Part shown: positions 30,820 to 41,900 of the stretch, piece after piece
Position numbering within the stretch: the stretch's first letter is position 1
Layout of the letters: the number at the start of each line of letters is the position of its first letter
Origin: Chiua virens
Taxonomy: Eukaryota; Basidiomycota; Agaricomycetes; Boletales; Boletaceae
Direction: 5' to 3'
Assembly: GCA_019787685.1 (NCBI GenBank)
Contig: JAHNUO010000001.1
Span: 1,240,001-1,304,000 of the forward strand
DNA length: 64,000 bases
Position numbers and translations under genes: made by a program
Notes under the pieces: generated by a model
The model's input: only the letters and a program-made list of their open reading frames with translations
What the model was told of the DNA's origin: nothing
The model's database searches: none

Positions 30820-33800
30820 TTATGCGGAGTGAGGTCTGGGTTTGTCCGGGTACCGGAGATGAAACTCCATAACGATTTCAGAGGCATGCCCGAGTTTGGT
30901 AGCCAACAACCAAGAAGTTTCTTCATCAGTGCCTTCGCAACCAGCCCATCGTACCAAGTACAATAGTTTGCAATTCTTCCTTCATCAATCTATTTTGGAA
31001 TCAAGGATTTCGGAGATCTCGTACTTCGGTTCGCCATCTACTTCAATCGGAGGTGGTGGGGGTTGAACACGGTTCGGTATGGTGTTTGGAACACAAGGTT
31101 CTAATTGAGAGACGTGGAACACCAGGTGTACAGACTTCATGGAGTCAGGGAGACGGAGTGTGAAGGAGTGGGTCCCAGCTTGAGCGATGATGTCGTATGG
31201 CCCTAAATTCTTGTCGGAGAGTTTCTCAGAGGGCCAGGTAGTTCTGAAGTACTTAGCCTTGACGAATACCTGGTCTCCAACTTTGAAGTCTGGAGCCAGA
31301 GTTCGCCTGGCGTCAGCAGGTCCTTGGTATCGCTCTTGAGCGTGGGCCATTTCCTCTCGGAGGAATTGGTGGAGTGAGTCGAGATCAATGGAGTATTCAC
31401 ATGCGCGTGCGGAGGTCATGTCCCGTTCGAGGTACATGGAGATGTTTGGGTGGTAGCCCTTGTTGGCGAAGAACGGAGAGACACCGGTGGTGGCATTCGG
31501 AGCATTGTTGTATGAGAACTCCGCAAGGGGCAGGAGTTCGGACCAGTCATCCTGTTGGTAGTTACAGTAGACTCGGAGATATTGTTCTAGGGTCTGGTTC
31601 ATACACTCTGTCTGGCCATCTCCTTCAGGATGATAACCAGAGGTGAAATGGAGCCAGATGTCTAAGGCCTTTCCAAGGGACCTAAAGAAGTGTGACACGA
31701 ATTCTGATCTGCGATCAGATGTGATGTGGGAAGGAACTCCGTGTTTCGAGAACACATGGAGAAGGAACAACTTAGCCAAGTCCAGGAATGTTATCGTGTC
31801 GTAGGTGGGGATGAAGATGCACTGTTTTGACAGGCGATCTACTATGACTAGGATGGTGGTGTAACTGGAGGACAGAGGAAGCTGTTCGATGAAGTCCATT
31901 GATATGGAGTTCCAGGGACGTTCAGGGATGGGGAGTTGTTTCAGTAATCCGTAAGGCTTATGTCTTGGAACCTTTGTGCAAGCACAGGAGGTACAGGATG
32001 AGATATACTCTTTGACGAATGTCCTGATGCCAGGCCAAGTGTATTTGTGGCGAATAAGTTCCAAAGTGTGGTTTTGTCCAAAGTGTCCGGAGAGTGGATG
32101 GTCATGTTTGTATCAGAGTACTCGGAGTCAGAGATCATTGGAGTCAGGGACGTAGATGCGATTGTCTAGGCATAAGAAACTGTCTGAATTGACGTTCCAA
32201 CGTGACTCTGAGGGTTCGGACTCAGACATGTGTACTGTGGCCAGAGGATCAGAGGGAAGAGTGGAGAGGATATCATTATGAAGAGTTTCAAGATCGAAGA
32301 GGGTGCTTGCTTGGAGTACTGGAGCAGCGAGACATGTTGCTCTAAGGGAAGACACAAGCTGTTCTTGGGTAAACACGGGTTTGAAGTTGTGAGGATTGAC
32401 GCGAGCGTAGTCCCTATCCCCCTCTTTGGGATAGACATCCCATCATCGAGTGAGGGCATCAGGCTTAGCTCCGAGGTGTCCGGGTCAGAAACGAACAATC
32501 ATATTGAATTGACTAAGGAACTCCGACCAGCGAGCTTGTCGCCGAGTCAAGAGTTTCGTAGTAGAGAAATATTCGAGATTTTTGTGGTCAGTGACGACGT
32601 CAACCGGAGTACCGGAGCCTTCAAGGTAATGTCTCCAGGTTCAGAATGCTTCATGTATAGCAAGGAGTTCTTTGTCATGGGTGTCGTAGTTGAGCTCCAG
32701 AGGAGACAATGTCTGAGAATAATATGCGACAGGCCGGACTTCATTGTCCGAGCACTCAGGCTGGATGGAGAGAATACTGGCGATAGCATAGTCGAAGGCA
32801 TCTGTTTCCATAATGAGGGGAGCGTCAGGGACCCAATGCGTTAGAACAGGTGCAGAGGTGAAAGCATCCTTAAGTTTCTGGAAGGCGGAGCAGCAGTCAT
32901 CGCCAAAGTTCCATGGAGTGCCTTTGCGAGTCAGGCGAGTCAAAGGAACAACGATATTGGAGTAATTGGAGATGAAACGTCGGTAGAAATTTACGAAACT
33001 GAGGAAGGACTGAATGTCCTTCACCTTGCGGGGTTCGGGCCAGTCTTGAATAGATTTGACTTTCTCTGGGGACATGGAGAGACCGGAGGGAGAGAGCTGG
33101 TAACCAAGATACTCGGTAGCATCTGTAGACCATTCACATTTTTCGGGTTTGGCGTAAAGATTGTTTTTGCGGAGTCTTCGGAGAACCTCTCGGACATGCT
33201 CCCGGTGGGAAGCTTTATCCGTCGAGTAGATTAAAATGTCATCCAAGTAGACTATCACACAAACATCTAATAGATCATCAGTGGAACAGCCTTCACACTG
33301 TTGAAAGTTTGGGCTTGCCACACAAGTAAATCAATGTCTAGGCTCACAAAAACTATCTCAATTGGCTTCATTTGATGGAAATTTTACCTTGTGAAATTTT
33401 GAGAAGAAGTTTAGAGGCAGGATTTTTTTTCGAAAATCTGTCCAGTTCTAGACAGTTGGGAACCTTTCTGTCGAAAACTGTCCAGAGCTGTCCAGCACTG
33501 TCCAGATAATGGTTGGTTTGCTGATGATCAGTGAAGATGGTATTGATGAACCGCTGGAAAGCCGCAGGGGCGTTGGTCAGGCTGAAAGGCATGACAAGCC
33601 ATTCATAAGATCCATAGCGTGTGCAGAATGAAGTCTTCCATGCGTCTCCCTCGGCGATGCGGACTAAGTGGTAAGCGTGCCGGAGGTTGATTTTGGTGTA
33701 GATCTTCACGTTGCTCGGAGCGTCAAGGAGGTTGGAGATGTGGGGAAGCGGGTAGCGGTCTTTCTTCGTGATCTTATTGAGTCCTCGGAAGTCGACGCAA

Positions 33801-34750
33801 AGGCGGAGTGAACCGTCCTTCTTGCGGACAAAGAGAACCAGAGCAGCATGAGCAGAGGAGGAAGGACGGGTGAAGCCCATAGCGAGATGCTCATCGAGGA
33901 ATGTATAGAGGGACCCAAGTTTGGATGGAGAAAGAGAATAGGTGGTTCCTACTGGAGGGGAAGCACCTTCCTCTAAATTGATCTTGAGGTCGTGCTCGCG
34001 ATGCGGAGCAAGCATGGACGCTTTGCTCTTACTGAACACACCGGCAAAGTCATGGTATTCTGGAGGAATGGAGGAGAGATCGACAGGGGTTTCAGGGGAG
34101 GCAGAGACTGAGCGGAGCTCAGTTTCCTGGGGACGGAGTTGCAGGCTAAATTGTACAGAGCCTTCAAGGCGGCATGCCAACACAAAAGCAGCTGCGTTGA
34201 TAAGCACGATGGGAGGAGCCTTTCGCTCGGAGAAACGCGGTGCATCTGAGGTGGTGGTGTCAGCCAGAGGAGGTAAGTCCGGGGGCTGCAGAGATGAGCT
34301 CGGAGGTGTTGGACTGGTGTGTTCAGGTGTGCGGAATGAGATACTGCTAGAAACCCAATCAATCAACGGATTGTGGCAGGTCAGCCAGTTATGTCCTAGA
34401 ACAAGGGAACACGATCCATCCAACGGGGTGACGTAGAATGTCGTCGGAGTGATATCACTGGTTTCGAAACGTATAGAGAGGTCGATCGCCTGAGTAATGG
34501 TGGAGTTGGATGTTCCATTGAAGAGATGGAGTTGAAGCAGGGGTATGGAGTAGGAGGAAATTTCATGGTCATTGACAAAGGTTGTATCTATGAAACAATC
34601 AGAGGAGCCAGAGTCTACAAGCACAGAGAAGGAAGGAATGTCATGGGAGACTATAGAGACAGAGGGCATAAGGGATTTGGGATCTGAAAGAGCAGATGCG
34701 TTGAGACGTAGCTCCTTAGGTGCATGGGAGGTGTCAACGCAACCTTCCAT
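30820..34750 (-). pseudogene. Gypsy-2 pol (protease, RT, RNase H, integrase, chromodomain), broken
   Basis: ATG 34750 overlaps the gag end in another frame. Seen in order: protease VLVDSGSSDCFID; RT beginning LRLCVDFRGLNKIT; the small element at 33276-33526; RT YLDDILIYS; RNase H region (METDAFDYAIASIL) with an in-frame TGA after LLAIHEAF (about 32640). Next come the integrase zinc region (HPLSGHFGQNHT ... CTSCACTK) and core (IVDRLSKQC, ITSDRRSEF, HPEGDGQTECMNQ, where the usual E is inside TEC). A chromodomain follows (YEISEILDSKID, then a TGA, then NCKLLYLVRWAGCEG) ending at 30820-30822. Chromovirus type like Gypsy-1 but a different lineage, since it lacks the long tail. Confidence 0.92.
33276..33526. 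mobile_element. 251-bp small non-autonomous element, copy B, in Gypsy-2 RT
   Basis: Identical to 25792-26042. Flanked by AT on both sides (33274-33275, 33527-33528); removing element plus one AT restores the RT reading frame (FTD-LLDVCVIVYLDD), so a 2-bp duplication is likely here too. It must have arrived after Gypsy-2. Confidence 0.85.
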
Positions 34751-36045
34751 CCGTGCGGAGTTGCGGAGGTTGTGGACTATTTTTTGCCTCCATGCTGGAG
34801 GTATCCGGTTTTGTTTCCGGAGTTGCGGTCTTCATTGCACGAGCCTTGGATGCCCTGGAAGAAGACTTGGAGCAATCCTTAGCCTTGGATGCCCTGGAAG
34901 AAGACTTGGAGCAATCCTTAGCCATGTGCCCGGATTTCCCGCAGAACATGCAGAGGTTATTGTTGAAACGATGTTTGTGTTCTTCTGCAGTGAGTTTACC
35001 GTCCTTGCCTAACTTAGAAGAATAGTCAGGCTTCGGGACAGCGGGGGTAGTGGCAACTTTGCCTTTGGACTCCGAGGAGTCTTTCGACTTCTGGTTGCCA
35101 GAATGATTACTGGAGTTGGATGTGGAGTGTTTCTCGGAGGTCTTGGGTGCGGAGTTGTTAGAGGGTTGCTTTGTTTGGCGGTTTATCTCGGACTTGCACT
35201 CCCAGTAGCGTGCATCGATACCTTGTGCGAGGTAGCGGAGTTGGATGAGGTTGGAGGGTTTGCCAATGCGGGAGATCTCATCCTTGATGTGGTCAGGCAA
35301 CACATTGTAGAAATGGTGCTGGAGGGCACCTTCTCCGTAACCTCGGACTTGTGAAGCAATCCTGTTAAATTCGACAACGTACTTGTTGATACGCTGTCCA
35401 TCCTTCATAGAGAGATGATCAAGCTGATGCTCAGCATCTCCGATGGGGTCATGAGGTCCGAAGTTCGTCTGGAGTTCCAAGACAAACTCAGTGTAGTTAT
35501 CCATCCAGTCAGGACGGAGTGTCGAATCTTCCATCTGGAGTAGGTCCGGTTCGAACCATTCCAGAGCCATACCCTTGAGGTAAGACTGCGCGAAGGTTAT
35601 GTACTTTGGCGCGGTCTGTGCGGAAAGTGTTAGGGCAGTCTTGGAAGTTTAGTTCGCATTGGACCAGAAAGACTCGGAGTTTGTGGGGATCAGTCCCGTC
35701 AAACTGGTCTGGTTCCCGGACCTTAGTGTGGGGAGAGGAGTCGGAGGGAGGGCGATGGGAAGAACAGGCGAGGTTGTGAATAGCATTGGCGAGCTGTCCA
35801 AGAACATTTTCAGCCTCGGTGAGGTTGTTCTCTGAGCAATATGAATCAGGGTTGGAGTCGTGGTCAGAACCAGGATCATCTCCGGGGTAGTCCGGATCGT
35901 CTGGGTCATCATCACCTAACGCATTCTGTGGTGTGGTGATGGGTTCTTTGGAGAGTTCGGATGGAGTAGTATCTAGTCGTCCTCCGAGTGCGTGCTCTGC
36001 GATGCGTGCTCCCAGAGTGGGAGTTTGTGGTATGCGACCTGCCAT
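34734..36045 (-). pseudogene. Gypsy-2 gag, frameshifted
   Basis: ATG 36045 (MAGRIPQTPTLGARIAEHAL). Acidic N-terminal part, then REPDQFDGTDPHKLRVFLVQC, the usual start of this gag capsid region. After DRAKV (about 35600) the frame breaks by one extra base (or four) and continues as ALEWFEPDLLQ to the stop at 34734. The zinc knuckle CMFCGKSGHMAKDC fits CX2CX4HX4C. A 39-bp unit coding AKDCSKSSSRASK is tandemly duplicated at about 34845-34922. Confidence 0.9.
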
Positions 36046-36241
36046 GGAGGCGGAAGGGGCGTGTCTGGAGGAAAAGGTTTGGAATTGTTCGACGAGTTCT
36101 GCACCTCAACGAGTACTTCCATATTGTATGAGAGGGTTGAATCGTGGAGATATTGGTCATGCGCCTTCAGCGCGGCTTCTGGATCTGGTTGTGTGCATAG
36201 CCATGTTCAGTGACTAGTGACAAGTGGAAGTCTGAATATAC

Positions 36242-36810
36242 TGTTAAGACCAGGTCTACTTGGGGTATTAACTCCAGAACTCTGGAGTTATTCTTGCGGA
36301 GGGACTTGGCTTCACTGTGTGTGGTGCGCCCTTGTCATGAGTCTGTCCTTTATTTCGGAGAACAGAGAACGGAGGTTGGAGGTGAGACTTAACACCAAAG
36401 TGAAGTTGAGCAAAGGTAAGACCATTGAGGTCTTATGGAGTTCGGAGGGAATAGAAGGTAAAACTAATATTCAGACTGAGGGTACAAAGTCGGAGTACTA
36501 CAGTTTATATACTCAGAGTAGAATGGAGATTAGTAATGGGGTTGGTAAGAAAATGAGTAAAACGGAAATCGGGAAAGTATGTAACTGGAGTGGAGCCGGG
36601 TATGTACAGAGGCTGGAGCTGTGCTGTTAAGCGAGACACAGGTTATTACTAATGTAACACTAGTACGAAAAGAGACAAGAGGAAATCGAGAAGGTTCTAA
36701 GTGAAGTCCAGAGATCAGGAGTTGTGTCCGGAGAGAGATCGTACTGGAGTTATGAAGGAGTACAACCGGAGAGCTCAGAGTTGGATCGATGAGATATTCA
36801 GGATATGACA
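36242..36810 (-). repeat. Gypsy-2 LTR (5' in element orientation)
   Basis: 569 bp; holds the empty target of Tc1-B at 36698-36699. Compared with the other LTR, all differences seen are C/T or G/A. Confidence 0.95.
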
Positions 36811-37662
36811 GCACCAAGGTTACCTCCACTCAGGCTCAGAGGTTGTTGTCTGGCACGACCTGGGTGAAATACATGATCTCCTGTGGCTCCTGCATCTGGA
36901 TAGATCTCCTCCATCTCACAGAGGAGGGGAAAGCCTTTCTTTTTAAAAGGCCGTATTGCTGCATTGGACTATGGTAAATCAGAGATCATTTTAGATCGTT
37001 CTATGCCAGTGTAGTATAGTGAGCAAAAATGTACTTCTTCCCCACATATTCCTTCCAAACTTGTTCTGCTGCTGCACCCACAATGTTGGCTCCTTTGTGG
37101 TTGTCCCAGCTGAAGCCAGACGTCTCACGGTACCTAGAGACGGCTACATACTATGACTTGATCTAGGTGAGAGTTAGAAACTGTATATAGTAGATCGTGA
37201 TGATGGTTGACATACCTGAGTCCACTTGGTCTTGACATGCCTGGCCTCCTTTCGCTTGGAACCCAGCACATGGAACCTTTGGAGATGCTCAGCAGCTCCA
37301 ACAAAGGATCAGTCCTTGAAGTTGACACCACCCTTGTCAGCCTGATACTCATGAAAGTACCTGATGAGGGCTTTGATCTCTGCTGTTTCCCAATGACATT
37401 TGGTGGTTGTATCTGAGACAGTGTTGGTAGGGGCGTCCTGGGCCAGTGCTGGTGGATTCTGGGAGGATCGATTAAGGTGGTCCACCATGATCTGTGCAAG
37501 GTGCTCAATTGAATTGACGGCTTGAAGTAAGAGAGTGTGGATGTAGGTATGACCTTGATCATGATCATGATAACAAACTTGAATTGGTGGCACCATCCTA
37601 TGTACAAGGGCAGGAGAAGGTTTGGGAAAATTAAGTCACCAACTCAATTGTCAGCCCCAAGG

Positions 37663-37732
37663 CCACAAGAACAAACTTGTACAATCACTGTCATTCAAAA
37701 ATCATGGGAAATATTCATTCCCGTTCAGAGCC
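37663..37732 (-). repeat. Harbinger right terminal inverted repeat
   Basis: Pairs with 23082-23151; followed by TAA at 37733-37735. Confidence 0.9.
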
Positions 37733-37735
37733 TAA

Positions 37736-38203
37736 TGTGGTAGTCAATTGGATGTGATCCTTGGTACAGCCTTGACATGAGGCAAAGTATGCCATAATGG
37801 TTAATAGATATTGATGAGGAGTAAGTGATGAAGGGAGTGAAATATCATGATTGTAACACACACAGTGTAATATCTACAGGATCTTTGCACACACAGGCCT
37901 CAGTATTTCCATCAGTTTAAATCTTGCATCTGAGAGCCTGAATCAATTGAGCAAATACCACCAGTAAAGATGCCAATTTATGCAACTCATGCAATGGATG
38001 TCAATAACTCTACAATCAATGGGTTCATGTTAGGTGCATGCTGGGTGTGACAAAAGCTATACCATGTATATTGTAGTCCCTTACACAAAAAATAAACCCT
38101 AATTTTGTTCTACATGATTTTTTCAAATGTCCAATGTCTGAACCCCTGTGGCTATGTCTATTTACCAATGTTTTCTTGCAGCCATCACAGAGAGTGCAAG
38201 GTT
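37736..38203. other. Non-coding right flank of outer element
   Basis: AT-rich; no gene, RNA or repeat recognised apart from the subterminal inverted segment that follows. Confidence 0.5.
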
Positions 38204-38311
38204 GCCTAAGGTTATGGACTTTGAATTTTACCATATAGCCACCAGATAACTCCTTACCCATATGCCATTGGATATTGCCTTGCACTTGATGTGATGGTGT
38301 GTAGGAGCCTG
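38204..38311 (-). repeat. Subterminal inverted segment, right copy
   Basis: Inverted partner of 8084-8195. Confidence 0.65.
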
Positions 38312-38580
38312 GGTGTGAGAGCAGTGTAGATGCCAACTGATGAAAATGATAAGATCATTGATAGTTACATAATCCATTGATATACTACATCTGGTCTGAC
38401 GCAAGTGGTGGTGTGCACATGATAATGCCTCGAACTGAAAATCGGATGTGATTGCTCAACAACTTCCCTGATGCGCCCAATTGTTTTTTTGGAGACACTT
38501 TAAGTACAAAGCATGAGACCTGTGCCATCCGATCCGACAAAGATGTTGTTCATAAATATTAGGAGGCGCGGAAAATTTTA

Positions 38581-38606
38581 CTGACGCAAGTGACGGTGAA
38601 TCACTG
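38581..38606 (-). repeat. Right terminal inverted repeat of outer element
   Basis: 26 bp, followed by TA; pairs with 7617-7642. A shorter related motif (CTGACGCAAGTG) also occurs near 38397. Confidence 0.6.
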
Positions 38607-38608
38607 TA

Positions 38609-38977
38609 TGAGCAGGCCCGCTGCCAGTTCACAAGGGAGATCCTTTGACTTAAAATAGGTTCTCGAAACCGCCGCAGTCCAGTCCGGGCTGGCACTAAGT
38701 CCTTCCAGTCTTTTGCACCAACTCACACGATCCAAATAGACTTGCAACAACGTGAATTAGACCGACAACTACATGTGGTTAACCGATGGTTTTACGAACA
38801 AACGAGAGAAAGAGATAAAGCAACGTCAACACATCAAACAATGAAGATTCGTATCGGGGCGTGTCAAAAAACATCATGAACCTGGCATGAATGGCGAGAA
38901 GTAGAAAACGTTGAGCGGACAAAAAAAGAGAGGGAAAAATGGTTCTCGTGGTGTATATAATTTGTTATTTCGCGTTC
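38609..38977. other. Spacer between nest and EDC4 3' end
   Basis: GC-richer host-like DNA; contains the presumed EDC4 3' UTR. No gene seen. Confidence 0.5.
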
Positions 38978-41900
38978 TTACTTTTCGGTCGGATAGACTT
39001 GTTTGCGAACGAGAATATCTTGTATTTCTGTGATGGTTCTCGCCGAATCCATCAATTGAGGTCCACCAGGGAGAATTGCTAGACGTTGTTTCGTAGTGTG
39101 CAACATTGACTTGACATTGGGGACGACCCGCGCAATGTAGGGGGAAATGAGAGGTTCCTGAATGACAACACGGTGAGACAAATCTACACCACGGCGAATC
39201 AACCAGCGACATACATTGGTGTTCAAAACAGTAGCCGCCCTCTGGAGCCACCATAGCGCAGACTTGAAGGCTTCATCAACAGGCGGTGTCTCTCCTACAA
39301 TACCAGCCAGCTATAGACGAACATGTCAATGCTCCTACATAAAAAAAAATCAGGCACAAATAAAACGCACGCGGTGCAATAATGTAAGAATAACAGCCTG
39401 AGACAGCGGCCCAGGTGCATTAAGGGGCATGACAATATCAGGGTTTGACCGCGCCAACAACTCCCGGAGCTGCTTAGGATCCTGGGTGCCCAGAATGGCC
39501 AGGTAAGTGTCGTCCCATTCTTCAGTCTGAGCTGAGGGTGATTGCTGAGAAGCGGGAGGTGGCGGCGGTGGCGGCGGAGCAAGAGGATGAGAAGCTTGAG
39601 GAGCAGCAATACTTGGAGAGGAGTACCACGGGCCGTGAATCGGCTGGGCCTGTGTTTGCGGGGTATAGCCGCTCAGAGGCTGCGAGGTGTAAGTCGGCTG
39701 CGTGGTCGGAGGGAGGTTGGCTTGACGATGGAGAGACTGAGAAGGAATCCCGGCCATGACAGAAGCAGGAGAAGTGGTACTGGGCAACCGGTGAGGGTTC
39801 GTCGCATTCATGGTGAGGAACTTGACTTGGTCAGAGAGGACTCTAACAGAGTGCTCGAGATCCCTTATCAACGACTACGAAGCGCGTCAGAATGAACATT
39901 CGATATCAGTTTGAGGCACGAACCTCCTGACTCCGCGCCGCCTCTGTCTGCCATGTCATGGAATCCTTTTTCACGTTCAGGATCTCCGTCCTCATCTCAC
40001 GCAGAATGTCTTGGTGCATGGCTGAAGTTTGCTGAGAATAGGCGGGCACAAAGGTCTTTGAAACTGTGTCCTTGACATATCTCTCGATAAGAGGGTTCAA
40101 GTTCGTCGACAGTATGCTTGCAAAGTGACCCGAAATGTCAGGTCTAAGCAACAGCTTCTCGATCTCGACGGGGAGATTCTAGAGGTCGCCTGGTCAGATC
40201 GATTGTTGGGCAACGCAAGTAACTTACGTTTTGTATGTAATCCGTCAAGCCTCGCCCGACATGCTCATTGAGGGCAGACCGGACCTCGGTCCGCGTGATG
40301 TGTTCCAGAGCGGGAAGAACAGAACTTTGGACCTCGGCCTTGACAGCCATCTCCACCACGCGTGTGGTGTTCCTTGTGAGCTCTGTCGAAATCAACTTGA
40401 GGATCTTTTCCTGTCGGTTAATGTCCTCTGTTTGCTCCTGCGCCCGGGTCTCGTCGAACCGTTGTTCTATTGAACATACGATACATCAGGCCACAGTCAT
40501 CGACACGCCACGAATGACACTCACGCTGCTTGTCCATTTCCTTGGTGATCAACCGCCCAATACGCGTGTGCAAGTTTTCCTCGCTCTTCTTGATCTCCTT
40601 GGTGACAAGTTGAGCGATGCTGGTGTCGCTGAGGGAGCCCAAGTCGCCCTTTGCACCCTTATCCTTCTCTCTGCCTTCCTCTCTATCTCTGAAAGCGACG
40701 TTCTTTCCTTTAGCGCCTTTTCCTTTGGCCTCGACCCCACGTGCCTCATCACGAGTCAACTCCGATTCAATTTCTTCGGAAGGCGGCGTCCGCAATCTAC
40801 CGGGAGGTACGACCGAAGAGACTTGCTGTGGAGCTGGCGCGGGTCCAGTAATGACAGGTGCCTGAGCCATCTGGCGGGAAGATTTAACTTCCAACGGGGC
40901 AGACATCGGGAGCTGGGATTGTGTATAGGGAGGGAACTTGGCAACGGCGCTCACGAAAGCACTCTCGTACCACTCCTTGCGCACGAGGACCTGATCGACA
41001 CCGGTCGAGTGGACGGAGAAGGCAACAAGGGCGAGTTCACCTGGAGGTACTTTAGCAGCGACACAAGCAGCATGGGCCTCGTCGCCAGTAGGATCGGCAT
41101 CCGCAGAGAGGATGACAAAGTGGATAGTGGGCTTCGGTCCGGAGAACTCGACGATCTGTTCGAAGAAGCCACCACGAACAAGTTCGCCAGATGGGGAAGC
41201 AGAGACATCAAACCCAATCTTCAACGCAATCAAACTGTCTCTGCGATTGTTGGCAACCCAGAGGGTCTGGATCCTTGAGTCATAGTTGACGTGCCCAAAC
41301 ATATCTGGATCGTCCTTGTTACCATTAACGAATCTGAACGTGGAAAGGACGTTTTTGGTGATGACAGACAGCAACTGGAATACAGTGCCGTTCCTGCGGC
41401 CGATGACAATCCCATCATCGATAAAGGTCAACGAGGACGGCGGATCATCTCCACGGACGCGGTGCGTCCAGAATGGACTCTTATCATGAACGTTCCACAA
41501 CGTCAACGTCGAGTCCTCAGAAATGGTCGCCAGCGCAAAGTGAGGAACATCAAAATCAAACGCAACCAGGCGCTACCAAAGAGTGCATCAGTACAGGAAG
41601 CAAGATGCGAATCATTCAGCTTACGGAAGGAATAGAAAAGACTTGAGAAATACGGTTAAGCTCAACTTGTGGCTGAGGTTCACCCCTAAATGCACGAGCA
41701 GCCTCGGCCAAATCTAGCAGGTACATCCTGGTTTCAGAAGCCACAGCCAAGGTGTCTGCTTGTTTTGGATGCCATTTAACAGAGTGCAAAGGGTCGGCAT
41801 CCGCGCTCGGGACGATACACAACAAGAGGTGTCCACTTGACGCGAAATATCAATGTCAATGGTTCCCCAAAGAGCGCATAGACACGTACGGGACATCGTC

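Larger units (their letters stand above)
27494..36810 (-). mobile_element. Gypsy-2: Ty3/gypsy chromovirus, decayed, with a convergent accessory gene
   Basis: Read on the minus strand. LTRs at 36242-36810 (569 bp) and 27494-29654 (569 bp plus Tc1-B). Perfect 5-bp target duplication GCACC (27489-27493, 36811-36815). A clear polypurine tract (AAAGGGGGGAAC on the coding strand, next to 29655) precedes the 3' LTR. gag and pol carry a frameshift, several stops and a 251-bp insertion. A complete gene on the opposite strand lies between pol and the 3' LTR. By hand alignment the LTRs differ at roughly 22 sites, all transitions. Confidence 0.95.
26940..37596 (-). pseudogene. Harbinger Myb/SANT-like gene, split by Gypsy-2
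   Basis: 5' part: ATG 37596 with QAVNSIEHLAQIMVDHLNRS, then the Myb/SANT-like domain (KCHWETAEIKALIRYFHEYQ ... FVGAAEHLQRFHVLGSKRKE ... TKWTQ). An intron follows (about 37148-37216), then YRETSGFSWDNHKGANIVG. The frame enters Gypsy-2 at 36811-36815 and resumes unshifted at 27493 once one GCACC copy is dropped. The 3' part is Pro/Ser-rich (TRNKRPLSTVSPDV), with NLTDAV-stop at 27086 and recognisable sequence beyond (SFRDKLSVIGEATQQLYHLE). Stops after GGVNFKD and near YVAVSRYR show decay apart from the insertion. Expected role: DNA-binding partner of the transposase. Confidence 0.85.
23082..37732. mobile_element. PIF/Harbinger DNA transposon, interrupted
   Basis: Terminal inverted repeats of about 70 bp begin GGCTCTGAACGGGAATG at 23082 and, inverted, end at 37732, differing at about one base. 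Both ends are flanked by the 3-bp target duplication TAA (23079-23081, 37733-37735), the hallmark of the superfamily. Two genes of the usual Harbinger pair are present and convergent: a DDE_Tnp_4 transposase (+) and a Myb/SANT-like protein (-). About 9.3 kb of the present length is Gypsy-2 (inserted in the Myb gene) and about 2.2 kb is an LTR-like repeat pair, leaving a native length near 3 kb. Confidence 0.93.
7617..38606. mobile_element. Outer unclassified inverted-repeat element hosting a nest of transposons
   Basis: The left end CAGTGATTCACC-A-TCACTTG-T-GTCAG recurs in inverted orientation at the right end with 24 of 26 bases equal (both differences are transitions). Each end is flanked on the outside by TA (7615-7616 and 38607-38608), so a TA target duplication is likely. 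A second, internal pair of inverted segments (8084-8195 and 38204-38311, clearly homologous) supports the two ends belonging together. Inside lie Tc1-A, a solo LTR, a palindrome split by Gypsy-1, and a Harbinger element split by Gypsy-2. No transposase that clearly belongs to this outer layer was seen, so superfamily is open. Alternative: two separate small elements in opposite orientation that happen to flank the region. Confidence 0.5.

Noticed and set aside
34845..34922. 39-bp tandem repeat as a possible functional array
   Set aside because: Two copies only, in frame within the disordered end of a dead gag; ordinary slippage duplication.
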